IMG/VR virus record: IMGVR_UViG_3300025000_000475
Span: 1-20,777 of that record
Direction: 5' to 3' (one strand)
DNA from: a virus
Length of the DNA: 20,777 nt
The position numbers and the translations under genes are program-made. Below are positions 1-7,557 of the stretch, piece after piece; the first letter of the stretch is position 1, and every line of letters starts with the position of its first letter. The notes below the pieces were generated by a model, which made no database searches, had not been told where the DNA came from, and saw only the letters and a list, made by a program, of their open reading frames with translations.

Positions 1-492
1 AGGTTAATGTTGCTTGAAGAAGGCATGAAACTTCAGTCTTTGGGCATCCCACCAGAAGACGCACAGTTTTTAGAGACAAGAAAATTTCAAAAATCAGAAA
101 TAGCTGGTATCTACCGAGTTCCGCCACACATGATTGGTGACCTCGAAAAGGCAACATTCAGTAATATAGAGCAACAATCTCTTGAATTTGTCCGTGACAC
201 TATACGCCCCTGGTGTGTTCGCTGGGAACAGTACATGTTTATGAAGTTACTTACTCCTACTGAGCGCAAAAAATATTTCATTGAGCATCTACTAGACGGT
301 CTTTTGCGCGGCGACATAACCAGTCGTTACACTGCATACGCCGTTGGTAGACAGTGGGGATGGCTCTCAGCCGATGACATTAGGGCTCTGGAAAACATGA
401 ACCCGTTGCCAGACGGTCAAGGGAAAAAATACCTCACCCCGTTAAATATGGCATCGGCAGACCAAACAGGACATGGAACCACAAAACAGTAA
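1..492 (+). CDS. Phage portal protein, HK97 family (C-terminal part, cut by the window edge)
   Basis: The portal forms the dodecameric ring at one capsid vertex through which DNA enters and to which the connector binds. The reading frame is open from base 1, so the true start lies to the left; about 163 codons are visible. Recognisable HK97-type portal features are the stretch GIPPEDAQFLETRKFQ followed by an arginine-valine-proline-proline-histidine motif and GDLEKATFSNIEQQS, which in this family precede the C-terminal helices. The last 25 or so residues are polar and probably disordered. The prohead protease gene follows 16 bases downstream, which is the standard portal-protease-capsid order. 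The family call is firm; the N-terminal two thirds cannot be judged. Confidence 0.93.
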   Translation, partial: RLMLLEEGMKLQSLGIPPEDAQFLETRKFQKSEIAGIYRVPPHMIGDLEKATFSNIEQQSLEFVRDTIRPWCVRWEQYMFMKLLTPTERKKYFIEHLLDGLLRGDITSRYTAYAVGRQWGWLSADDIRALENMNPLPDGQGKKYLTPLNMASADQTGHGTTKQ

Positions 493-508
493 TGGAGGTG
501 AGACTGAA

Positions 509-1234
509 TTGAGTAAAAACAAACCGCCGGTACTCTACAGAGAAATGACCTTTCAAAGGGACGCTATTGACGAATCATCACGTATAGCCACTTTAAGTTT
601 TTCGAGTGAGGCTCCTGTAATACGCCAGTCATGGTTTATGGGCGCATGGACTGAAATTCTTAGGCATGAAACACAGGCTATTGATATGATGAGGCTTAGG
701 GATATGGGTGTACTCTTGTATATGCACAGTTCCTATTCTCCTATCGGTAGCATCATGGAACCGTACCTTGATGAGAGTAAGCGCAAATGTATGGCAAAAG
801 CCCGCTTTGACACAGATCCGCAAAGCGATGCGGTATTTCAAAAGGTTCTAAGCGGTACTTTGCGCGGCGTTTCAGTAGGATACCGGGTGCTTGAAGAAGA
901 TTGGGAGGTAGTAAAAGACGGCAAGAAGTCTTCTTGTGGGCGTTTTACTGGTCCGTGCGAGATAGCAAACCGATGGACGCCTTACGAGGTAAGTATTGTC
1001 TCTCTACCTGCTGATGCTACTGTGGGTGTGGGCCGTTCAAATGAAACAGGTTTTGAAATGTCTGAATATATGTTTGGCCGTATGGCTGATGTTATAACTG
1101 AAAGGATTATGAAAAATATTCCTTTTGAGATACCTAAAAAACCGGAAAAAGAGGATGAACGCTCTGAGGAATCAGGAAAATTACAAATAAAGCGGCGAAA
1201 ACTCGACCTAATTTCCAGAATAGACACCATATAA
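509..1234 (+). CDS. Prohead maturation protease, HK97 family (peptidase S78)
   Basis: This serine protease cleaves the scaffolding N-terminus of the capsid protein during head maturation. The sequence shows the S78 pattern: a histidine in LLYMHSS (about residue 73) and a serine in TLRGVSVGYRV (about residue 122), fitting the known His/Ser pair, then the family-typical WTPYEVSIVSLPADATVGVGR. I place the start at the TTG at 509, because a GGAGG lies 10 bases before it (494-498). An ATG at 473 in the same frame would overlap the portal gene and has no such site. The C-terminal 40 residues are charged (KKPEKEDERSEE, then basic). The stop codon lies inside a strong hairpin (1217-1248). Confidence 0.92.
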   Translation: MSKNKPPVLYREMTFQRDAIDESSRIATLSFSSEAPVIRQSWFMGAWTEILRHETQAIDMMRLRDMGVLLYMHSSYSPIGSIMEPYLDESKRKCMAKARFDTDPQSDAVFQKVLSGTLRGVSVGYRVLEEDWEVVKDGKKSSCGRFTGPCEIANRWTPYEVSIVSLPADATVGVGRSNETGFEMSEYMFGRMADVITERIMKNIPFEIPKKPEKEDERSEESGKLQIKRRKLDLISRIDTI

Positions 1235-1248
1235 ATGGTGTCTATTCT
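1217..1248 (+). promoter_or_regulatory. Perfect 14-bp hairpin between protease and capsid genes
   Basis: The arms AGAATAGACACCAT and ATGGTGTCTATTCT are exact reverse complements around a four-base ATAA loop that belongs to the protease stop region. No T-run follows, so it is not a typical intrinsic terminator. It may stabilise or define the 5' end of the abundant capsid transcript; that role is inference. Confidence 0.6.
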
Positions 1249-1287
1249 ATTAAAATGTGCAAAAAAAATACCTAGGAGGATAAAAAA

Positions 1288-2547
1288 ATGTCATTAAGAG
1301 AAAAGAAACAAGCCCGTTTCGCCCTTGTTGGCGAGGCAAGAGTTATGCTTGATACTGCTGAAAAAGAAAAACGTGACCTTACAGCAGAAGAGAATGAGCA
1401 GTACGAAAGAATTATGGCCGATGTTGATCGTATTGGGGCCGAAATTCAATCCGAAGAACGCAAGCAGGAGCGTCGCTCTAAGGTTGATAATCTCACCCGC
1501 GATCTAGAAGCCAGTCAAGGACGTTTTGTTGGCGGGGAGGATCTTCAAGGGCAAAACAATGATGAGCAGCGCAGCCTTAGACCACGCGAAACTGAAGAAT
1601 ACCGCGCTGCATTTCGTGAGTACATTGTCAGCGGACGCGATGCACTGACCCCGCAGCAGATGCGCTCATTACAGGCCGACAGTGACATTAAAGGTGGTTA
1701 TACTGTAGCACCTATTCAATTCGTCACGGAATTACTGAAAGACGTTGATGACGCCTTGGTAATCCGTCAGTTGTCGCGTACATTTACACTTGACAAAGCC
1801 GAGAGTCTGGGCGTACCTACCCGCGAAAGTCGCTATGATGATTTTGAGTGGACTGGGGAAGTAAATACCGCCGAAGAAGACGATGGTATGACTTTTGGGA
1901 AGCGTGAATTAAGACCGCATCCTGTAAGTAAGCTTATTAAAATATCGGCCAAGCTTATGCGCCAGTCTATGCTTGACCCAGAAGGTCTTGTCCGTCAGGA
2001 AATATCCTATCTCTTAGGTGGAACTCATGAAAAAGCATATATGACTGGTCCTGGCTCTAATAGGCCACTTGGTATATTTACGGCCAGCGACGATGGTATT
2101 CCGACATCGCGTGACGTAAGCACTGGCAACACTGCAACCGATGTAAAAGGTGACGGCTTAATTGAGGCCAAATATGCGCTTAAATCTCAGTACGTGGCAA
2201 ATGCCAGATGGTTATTCCATCGCGATACTATGAAACGTATTCGCAAGTTGAAAGACGGCAACGGTAATTATATTTGGATGGCTGGCCTAACCAACGGGCA
2301 ACCTGATACAATTCTTGAGGTGCCCTACATCATGTCAGAATTTGCACCCAATATTTTTGCTGCCGGCCAGTATGTTGGCATTATCGGTGACTTCCGGTTC
2401 TATTGGATTGTTGATGCTCTTAATATGGAAATTCAGCGGTTAATTGAGCTGTTTAGCTTGAACAATAAGATCGGTTTTGTTATTAGGGCTGAAACAGATG
2501 CAATGCCGGTGAGAGCTGAAGCATTCGCCAGGGTGAAGTTAGGTTAA
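1288..2547 (+). CDS. Major capsid protein, HK97 fold
   Basis: This is the main shell protein. Residues 1 to about 115 are charged and helical, with a coiled-coil look (KEKRDLTAEENEQYERIMADV), matching the scaffolding delta domain that the upstream protease removes. From about residue 133 the HK97-fold body begins with GGYTVAPIQFVTELLKDVDD and ends with an acidic-aromatic tail (PVRAEAFARVKLG). The length of 419 residues fits the family when the delta domain is included. The start ATG has AGGAGG at 1275-1280. The gene sits directly after the protease and its stop codon is inside a terminator-like hairpin, so its mRNA is bracketed by two hairpins, which would suit strong and separate expression. 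Confidence 0.95.
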   Translation: MSLREKKQARFALVGEARVMLDTAEKEKRDLTAEENEQYERIMADVDRIGAEIQSEERKQERRSKVDNLTRDLEASQGRFVGGEDLQGQNNDEQRSLRPRETEEYRAAFREYIVSGRDALTPQQMRSLQADSDIKGGYTVAPIQFVTELLKDVDDALVIRQLSRTFTLDKAESLGVPTRESRYDDFEWTGEVNTAEEDDGMTFGKRELRPHPVSKLIKISAKLMRQSMLDPEGLVRQEISYLLGGTHEKAYMTGPGSNRPLGIFTASDDGIPTSRDVSTGNTATDVKGDGLIEAKYALKSQYVANARWLFHRDTMKRIRKLKDGNGNYIWMAGLTNGQPDTILEVPYIMSEFAPNIFAAGQYVGIIGDFRFYWIVDALNMEIQRLIELFSLNNKIGFVIRAETDAMPVRAEAFARVKLG

Positions 2548-2563
2548 TCCTAGCTTCACTTTT
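2533..2563 (+). terminator. Rho-independent terminator overlapping the capsid gene stop
   Basis: The arms GTGAAGTTAGG (2533-2543) and CCTAGCTTCAC (2549-2559) pair over 11 bp with one G-U pair around a TTAAT loop, followed by TTTT. The capsid stop codon TAA (2545-2547) is in the loop. It is probably partial, since co-directional genes follow 45 bases later. Confidence 0.7.
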
Positions 2564-2591
2564 CTATAAATAAAAAACAGGAGGTATAGCC

Positions 2592-3020
2592 GTGAATCTT
2601 TCAAGCGAGATCAAAATTACAAAAGTTAAAGCTGCTGAAGTAAGCGCCGGGACAGAAGTACTGAGCGATGAGATTAATATGGCCGGGTATGACGGAGTTA
2701 TGTTTTTTACAACTCTTGGCACAGCAAACGCAGGAAATTATATGAAGGCACAGCAGGACGATGCAACGGGGATGGCCAGCGCATCTGACCTGGAAAATAC
2801 TAAGGTTGTCGCTGAAGCAAACGCCCAGGTTGTTTGGTTGGATGTTTACCGCCCGCTAAAACAGTTTGTTCGCGTATCTGTTATTCGCGCTGGTGCGGCT
2901 ACAACCGTGGGGGAAATATATGCGCTACAGTATGCCGGGCGTATGCGCCCGGTCGATAACGTAATAACCAATACTATCATTGGCGAGTTGCATGTAAGCC
3001 CTGAAGAAGGAACTGCTTAA
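2592..3020 (+). CDS. Putative capsid-associated protein of unknown function
   Basis: A 142-residue protein with a GTG start preceded by CAGGAGGT with good spacing. I do not recognise a named domain. The sequence alternates short beta-like stretches (VMFFTTLGTANAGNY, VVWLDVYRPLKQFVRVSVIRA) with small polar loops, as expected for a small beta-barrel or beta-sandwich virion protein. It has no signal peptide and no membrane segment. It lies 44 bases after the capsid gene, behind a terminator-like hairpin, and is the first of four genes between capsid and connector. A decoration or head-stabilising protein is the likeliest role from position; this is inference only. Confidence 0.6.
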   Translation: MNLSSEIKITKVKAAEVSAGTEVLSDEINMAGYDGVMFFTTLGTANAGNYMKAQQDDATGMASASDLENTKVVAEANAQVVWLDVYRPLKQFVRVSVIRAGAATTVGEIYALQYAGRMRPVDNVITNTIIGELHVSPEEGTA

Positions 3021-3028
3021 TTAAAAAC

Positions 3029-3057
3029 ATGGACCGGGGTATAATTGCCCGGGCCAT
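3029..3057 (+). other. Weak intergenic hairpin
   Basis: ATGG-A-CCGGG (3029-3038) can pair with CCCGG-G-CCAT (3048-3057), with one mismatch and a nine-base loop. There is no T-run. It lies just before the ribosome site of the beta-helix gene. Its function is unknown. Confidence 0.3.
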
Positions 3058-3072
3058 TAAGGAGGCAAGCTT

Positions 3073-4047
3073 GTGTCATATAATTCGAAAGTATATCGCA
3101 AACAAGGCGGGGATGAGCTAGTTGTTGCTAATGGTGGCATAATTACCGTCGAGTCTGGTGGACAAATAAATGTGATCGCTCCCAGCGGTGCGATCTATTT
3201 TGTTGATGCAAATATCACGGCCAGCGGGGACGGTCTTAGTTGGGGTGCAGCCTTTAAAACGATGGCCGAAGCTTTCTCTGTCATCTCAAACGGCGACAGC
3301 ATTTTATTTCGCGGCAAGATCCGCGAACAACTTACCGCGCCAGTACAGGTGTTTGACGTAACAATTATCGGCGCAGGCAATAGACCGCGCCACGCTGACA
3401 GCACTCCCGATGGTGGTCAGGACGCGGCCAATACATGGACAATTCCTGTTAGTGGAGCCACCACTGCCCCGCTTTGTAAGGTTCTTCAGCAGGGTTGGAG
3501 ATTTGTCAATATATTATTTGCTGGACCTACTGATTCTGATTGTATTCAGTTATACCGTGATGCTGGCGCGGATGATGCTGAACGCGACGCATCGCATGCT
3601 GAGTTCATTAACTGCCGCTTTGCCTCCGGGTATAATGGCATTAATGACCTTGGTGGATGTTTTGGGGTCCTAGTGCAGGGTTGCCGCTTTCAGGCGCTTA
3701 CTAACTTCGCCATTCTCGGGGTCGGCAATATAGGTGTTGGTCAGAGTATGTGGGTTGTTGAGGATAATCATTTCTATGGCTTCACTAACGGCGTAAAGAT
3801 TGCTGCGTTTGGCTGCCGGATTAAGGGTAATACCTTTACTGATGGTGGAACGCCCAATACCACTGTGGTACTTAATACCAATAATGGCGGCGGTGCCGAT
3901 AACTTTGTCGTGGATAACTACTTCCAGACCAGTACAGCTAATTTTAATACGCCTGACATTGTTGGTAGTGCTACGGACGTGTGGAATAATACCAGTATTG
4001 ACGGTACGGCTGATATGATTGGCCGCGAAGTTGGACAGCCAGCGTAG
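3073..4047 (+). CDS. Right-handed beta-helix protein, putative capsid fibre or surface-binding protein
   Basis: A 324-residue protein; GTG start with GGAGGCAAGC just upstream. After a short glycine-rich beta lead (GGIITVESGGQINV), the stretch from about residue 40 has the PL-6/pectate-lyase-like look: YFVDANITASGDGLSWGAAFKTMAEAF, then DSILFRGKIREQL. From residue 140 to 300 there are regular short strands ending in N or G turns (FINCRF, VQGCRF, VEDNHFYGF, IKGNTF, VVDNYF), the classical parallel beta-helix ladder. Such folds serve in phages as trimeric fibres or polysaccharide-binding or -cleaving spikes. Catalytic residues cannot be assigned. The location beside the capsid gene, rather than with the tail genes, points to display on the head. 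Confidence 0.75.
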   Translation: MSYNSKVYRKQGGDELVVANGGIITVESGGQINVIAPSGAIYFVDANITASGDGLSWGAAFKTMAEAFSVISNGDSILFRGKIREQLTAPVQVFDVTIIGAGNRPRHADSTPDGGQDAANTWTIPVSGATTAPLCKVLQQGWRFVNILFAGPTDSDCIQLYRDAGADDAERDASHAEFINCRFASGYNGINDLGGCFGVLVQGCRFQALTNFAILGVGNIGVGQSMWVVEDNHFYGFTNGVKIAAFGCRIKGNTFTDGGTPNTTVVLNTNNGGGADNFVVDNYFQTSTANFNTPDIVGSATDVWNNTSIDGTADMIGREVGQPA

Positions 4048-4068
4048 TACAGAAGGGAGGCATAATAA

Positions 4069-5922
4069 TTGGCCTTTAGACGTATTGAAGTTTTTGAAAA
4101 ATACACCTGTCTCTCTACTGACGTAAAAACAACCGTGGGCATAGCAAATGATTCAACTTGTCTGGAGACTAACACAGGTGATTTATATACCTTTGACGGA
4201 GCTGATTGGAGGCTTACAAATCAAAATGTAAGCCTTACAGATTACGAAGCTATTGACGTAGACACCGGTGCAGGTACCGTAAACGCATTACCTATAACCT
4301 GGCGCAAGTCAGGCGCAGGTGGGCCAGAATTTGGGACAAGTATAAACCCGGTGCGAACCGACACAACGGGATCCACCACACAACCGGTAAGTAATGCAAA
4401 TCTAGACATTGCCCTTTCCGCTTTACGTGATGCAATTACCGGCACTGACGCGGCTGCCCGTACCCAAGGTCAGATAGAGGCTGCTGTCCTTGCGCTCAGA
4501 ACAGCATCGACGCTGGACACTTTGGAAACTGTCATTACTGCCATTAAGGATACTGACGGCATAAAAAAAATAACCGACGCTGTAACCGTTGGCTCTTCTG
4601 TACTACCGACCGGCGCAGCGACAGAGGCCACTCTTGTAGCCATTGGTCTGCTATTGACTTCTTTGGATGGTAAGGATTACGCTACACAGGCAACTCTTGC
4701 AAATATACTTACCCAATTAAATACTACCGGCCTAAAAAAGATTATTGATGCACTTCCGGCCGGGGACAATAATATCGGTAATGTTGACGTTGTTACATTA
4801 CCGGCAATCCCCGCAGGGACTAACAATATTGGTGACGTTGATGTTGTATCTTCAGTATTACCGACAGGCGCAGCAGTTGCAGCAAAGCAGGACGCATTGA
4901 TCGCTAAAGACTTTGCTACAGAGGCTACTTTGGCATCCGTACAGGCCACATTAGCACAAGGCGGTATCCCGGCGACTACCTTAGAAACCACACACCAAAA
5001 CGCAGCAACGACAGACGGTAATGGTACTGCCGCAGCAGTTTCCGGTTATGGACCAATCGCTTTTCAGGTTACAGGCACATTCGACACAGCAACCGTAACG
5101 TATAAAGGTAGTGTGGACGGTACTAATTATGAAGCGTTACCCGGTACCTCTGCTGTTACTGCAGTAGGTATTTCTAAATTCGATGTGTCGGGGTATAAAT
5201 CAGTTTTGGCGGTAATTTCTGGTGCCGGTGCAAGTACGAGTCTAACTATTAAATCGCTTGCTGTGGGTGTCGCTAGACCGCTTACTGCCGATGTAATCAC
5301 AGTCGGTAAAGCCGCCGATAATGCCGCCGCTAATGGTAACCCCGTGCTGTTTGCAGGTAAGTATAATACTACTCCTGCTACTCGTGATGAGGGGGATGTA
5401 GTTACCCTCCAGACCGATGCACAAGGGAACTTACTTACCAAACTAACTGGTAGTAATGTTGAACAAATATTAAATCAAAATTTACCTACAAAAGCCAACC
5501 TAATTGGTATTAGTGATGGTACTAAAATACAGGCTATGCAGGGTAATACAGAAGGAGTATTGCTTACTAGTGTTGCTAGGACAACATCTATAAGTAGTCC
5601 AAATCAAGTGAATTATAACGCTCGTGGCGCAATGCTTTCATTGAATATTTCTGCAAATCCTGGCAATACAGAAACTTTACAAGTTTCTGTAGATGCAATT
5701 GATCCCGTTAGTGGTGGAACTAGAGCTATAGTAACATTTCCTCTGGTAAATGCATCTAATGCAAGATATTTTTATTATGTTTATCCTGGTATAATTGAAA
5801 CTTTGGACGCATCCGGGGTTAGTGTGCAAGCGTTACCTCTGCCGAAGCAATGGAAAGCGGCAGTTACACATTCTTCAACAAGTTCATGGACGTATTCGCT
5901 TAGTTATTCATATATTATATAG
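4069..5922 (+). CDS. Modular fibre-like virion protein, putative head fibre
   Basis: A 617-residue, low-charge, Ala/Thr/Gly-rich protein with a TTG start 8 bases after GGGAGG. Visible modules: an N-terminal cap (residues 1-75, with TCLETNTGDLYTFDGADW); repeated ATEATL/ATQATLA stretches (about 175-310) that look like a trimeric stalk; two copies of an [LI]PAGxNNIGxVDVV repeat (229-242 and 247-260); a beta-sandwich-like region (about 325-400); a GNPV...GDVVTLQTDAQGNLL module (423-457); and a C-terminal beta domain (about 500-617) with DPVSGG, YPG and a final TYSLSYSYII. The GNPV and PAG modules recur in the tail-cluster gene at 14919. Base composition drops sharply near 5440, inside the gene. 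A surface appendage is well supported; head attachment is inferred from position. Confidence 0.72.
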   Translation: MAFRRIEVFEKYTCLSTDVKTTVGIANDSTCLETNTGDLYTFDGADWRLTNQNVSLTDYEAIDVDTGAGTVNALPITWRKSGAGGPEFGTSINPVRTDTTGSTTQPVSNANLDIALSALRDAITGTDAAARTQGQIEAAVLALRTASTLDTLETVITAIKDTDGIKKITDAVTVGSSVLPTGAATEATLVAIGLLLTSLDGKDYATQATLANILTQLNTTGLKKIIDALPAGDNNIGNVDVVTLPAIPAGTNNIGDVDVVSSVLPTGAAVAAKQDALIAKDFATEATLASVQATLAQGGIPATTLETTHQNAATTDGNGTAAAVSGYGPIAFQVTGTFDTATVTYKGSVDGTNYEALPGTSAVTAVGISKFDVSGYKSVLAVISGAGASTSLTIKSLAVGVARPLTADVITVGKAADNAAANGNPVLFAGKYNTTPATRDEGDVVTLQTDAQGNLLTKLTGSNVEQILNQNLPTKANLIGISDGTKIQAMQGNTEGVLLTSVARTTSISSPNQVNYNARGAMLSLNISANPGNTETLQVSVDAIDPVSGGTRAIVTFPLVNASNARYFYYVYPGIIETLDASGVSVQALPLPKQWKAAVTHSSTSSWTYSLSYSYII

Positions 5923-5932
5923 GAGGAGTAAT

Positions 5933-6139
5933 ATGTTAAGCATAAAAATTTTTGAAAATTCTATAGAATATATATATATTATTACCAATAATGAAGATAG
6001 TTTTGAATATCGATGGGGGAAAATTCCTACTGAAGGTCAGACAGTAGAGGATTACATACAAAAATGCAAGCACGAAGCAGAACTTTTATCACAATATGAA
6101 ATTGACAAAAAGCAACCTCCACAGGAAATTACTATTTAA
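5933..6139 (+). CDS. Small hypothetical phage protein (68 residues)
   Basis: The ATG at 5933 follows AGGAGGAG by 5 bases and sits 10 bases after the fibre gene stop. The frame stays open further upstream, but there it lies inside the fibre gene. The protein begins with IKIFENSIEYIYIITNNED, aromatic and beta-like, and ends with a charged helix (VEDYIQKCKHEAELLSQYE). I recognise no family. It is AT-rich, like the 3' part of the upstream gene, so the two probably moved together. It may be a chaperone or partner of the fibre protein; this is a guess from adjacency. Confidence 0.6.
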   Translation: MLSIKIFENSIEYIYIITNNEDSFEYRWGKIPTEGQTVEDYIQKCKHEAELLSQYEIDKKQPPQEITI

Positions 6140-6160
6140 ACTAACGAAAATGCGTTAGTT
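6139..6160 (+). other. Intergenic hairpin 1 after the fibre cluster
   Basis: AACTAACG and CGTTAGTT are perfect reverse complements around a six-base AAAATG loop, starting at the stop codon of the 68-residue gene. Only GGTT follows, so terminator activity would be weak. Confidence 0.45.
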
Positions 6161-6168
6161 GGTTACAC

Positions 6169-6199
6169 AGACCGTCAAAAATTAACCGCCTGACGGTCT
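6169..6199 (+). other. Intergenic hairpin 2 before the connector gene
   Basis: AGACCGTCA (6169-6177) pairs perfectly with TGACGGTCT (6191-6199) around a 13-base loop. It comes 8 bases after hairpin 1 and ends 9 bases before the very strong ribosome site AGGAGGTGATC (6209-6219). It may be a processing site, an attenuator or a weak terminator. Confidence 0.45.
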
Positions 6200-6213
6200 T
6201 ACATATGTAGGAG

Positions 6214-6816
6214 GTGATCCACATTGCATTAAAATTAATCGCAGGGCCGACGGTTAATCCTGTCACGCTTGCTGAAGCAAAAGAGCATTGCCGGATTGAT
6301 GGTACCACAGAGGATACTTATATTGCAGGTCTTATATTAGCTGCTACAGAATATTGCGAAACACACCAGCGTCGGGCTTTTATAACTCAAACTTGGGATC
6401 TATGGCTTGATGATTGGCCTTATAAGGATCATATTAATATCCCACGACCTCCGCTGCAGTCAGTCGCATCGGTAAAGCATTATGACACGGAAAACACCGA
6501 ACATACCATGCTGGACACTGATTATCTTGTTGATGTTGTAAGTGAGCCAGGACGTGTTGTTTTGGGATATAGTAAACTATGGCCTACTGAGACTTTAAGG
6601 CCCGCAAATGCTGTCTGTGTACGTTTTACCGCTGGTTATGCGCCAGATGTTGAGGATCTGGCTGCTAATGTATCGCAGAAAATTAAGCAGGCTATTTTAC
6701 TGCTTGTCAGTCACTGGTATGAATACCGGGAGCCTGTGCAGGGTGGCAACATAAGTAAAGAAATAGAGTTCGCTGTTTCAGCCTTGCTTGGTCAGGACCG
6801 AATAATTTTAGTGTAG
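6214..6816 (+). CDS. Head-tail connector protein (HK97 gp6 / SPP1 gp15-like)
   Basis: This family forms the ring below the portal. The conserved opening ALKLIAGPTVNPVTLAEAKEHCRID and the following helices (IAGLILAATEYCETHQRRAF) are typical, as are a central Trp-rich segment and C-terminal helices that end in a short beta tail. The start is unusual. The GTG at 6214 is the only standard start in frame, but it lies inside the near-perfect ribosome site AGGAGGTGATC (6209-6219), and a stop (TAG, 6208) lies just upstream. The next sensible codon is ATT at 6223, 8 bases after GGAGG, which would give MALKLI as in relatives. I list the outer GTG as a conservative boundary. The next gene follows after 12 bases. 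Confidence 0.88.
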   Translation: MIHIALKLIAGPTVNPVTLAEAKEHCRIDGTTEDTYIAGLILAATEYCETHQRRAFITQTWDLWLDDWPYKDHINIPRPPLQSVASVKHYDTENTEHTMLDTDYLVDVVSEPGRVVLGYSKLWPTETLRPANAVCVRFTAGYAPDVEDLAANVSQKIKQAILLLVSHWYEYREPVQGGNISKEIEFAVSALLGQDRIILV

Positions 6817-6828
6817 GAGGCGGTTGCT

Positions 6829-7146
6829 TTGGGGGCGGGTAAATATAGACACAGAATAACAATTCAGCAACCGACCACTACCAAGGGCACAATGGGCGGC
6901 GTGAAAAATACCTGGTCTACCTTCGCAACTGTTCACGCGCAGAAAATTCACCAGGCGACAAGGGAGTTTTTCGCCGCACAGAAAGTTAATGCTGAGACAA
7001 CGGATTTGTTTGTTGTGCGGTATCTGGCAGGCGTTACAGCTAAGATGCGGGTTATTTTTGGCGACAGGACTTATGATATTATCGGGGCCCCGGATATGGA
7101 TGGTAGGCGGAGAGAGTTGTTTTTGTTGTGCAAGGAAGTGCTGTAG
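6829..7146 (+). CDS. Head closure / head-tail joining protein (SPP1 gp16-like)
   Basis: A 105-residue protein with a TTG start 8 bases after TAGGAGG. The pattern KYRHRITIQQPT...GGVKNTWSTFATVHAQKIH...REFFAAQKVNAETTDLFVVRYL...MRVIFGDRTYDIIGAPDMDGRRRELFLLCKEV is the standard head-tail adaptor beta-barrel of siphoviruses, which seals the portal channel and receives the tail. Its order after the connector and before the gp10-like gene is the usual one. The stop codon is immediately followed by the next ATG. Confidence 0.9.
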   Translation: MGAGKYRHRITIQQPTTTKGTMGGVKNTWSTFATVHAQKIHQATREFFAAQKVNAETTDLFVVRYLAGVTAKMRVIFGDRTYDIIGAPDMDGRRRELFLLCKEVL

Positions 7147-7557
7147 ATGAGCGCAGAAATTAGAGGTGAGCGAGAATTATACAAAGCCCTTAGACGCTTG
7201 GGAAACGCCGTAGATCCCGATAGGATTGAAAGAGTGCTGGTGCAAGCCGCTGAATTAATAACCGAGGATGCAAAAGCCAGGGCGCCAGTAAAAACTGGAA
7301 AGCTAAGAGACTCTATAAAAGTAAAGGTATGGATGAAACGTGGGGCTAAGACTGTCGTATTGGCCGCTGTCGATCATAATATAGCACCTCACAGTCACCT
7401 TGTTGAATACGGACACAAGCTATTTATTAAAGGTCGTAGGGTTGGCAGGGTAAGACCAAAGCCATTTTTTAGACCGGCCATTGATGCTAAAAGAGAGCAA
7501 GCAAGTCAGACAATACGCGATGGCATAAGGAGAATAATTGAGGAGGCAAGCCATTGA
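7147..7557 (+). CDS. HK97 gp10-like tail/neck protein
   Basis: A 136-residue protein starting directly after the previous stop. Family marks are the helical N-terminus ending in AAELITEDAKARAPVKTG, the KLRDSIKVKV strand, the HLVEYGHK motif and the C-terminal RPKPFFRPAIDAKREQ. Members of this family take part in tail completion or the neck, between the closure ring and the tail tube. The 3' end overlaps the next start by four bases (TTGA), which suggests translational coupling. Confidence 0.9.
   Translation: MSAEIRGERELYKALRRLGNAVDPDRIERVLVQAAELITEDAKARAPVKTGKLRDSIKVKVWMKRGAKTVVLAAVDHNIAPHSHLVEYGHKLFIKGRRVGRVRPKPFFRPAIDAKREQASQTIRDGIRRIIEEASH

Noticed and set aside
4677-5441. Two - strand open frames of 104 codons opposite the fibre gene
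   Set aside because: They arise from the repetitive Ala/Thr/Gly codons of the + strand fibre; no ribosome sites and no motifs.
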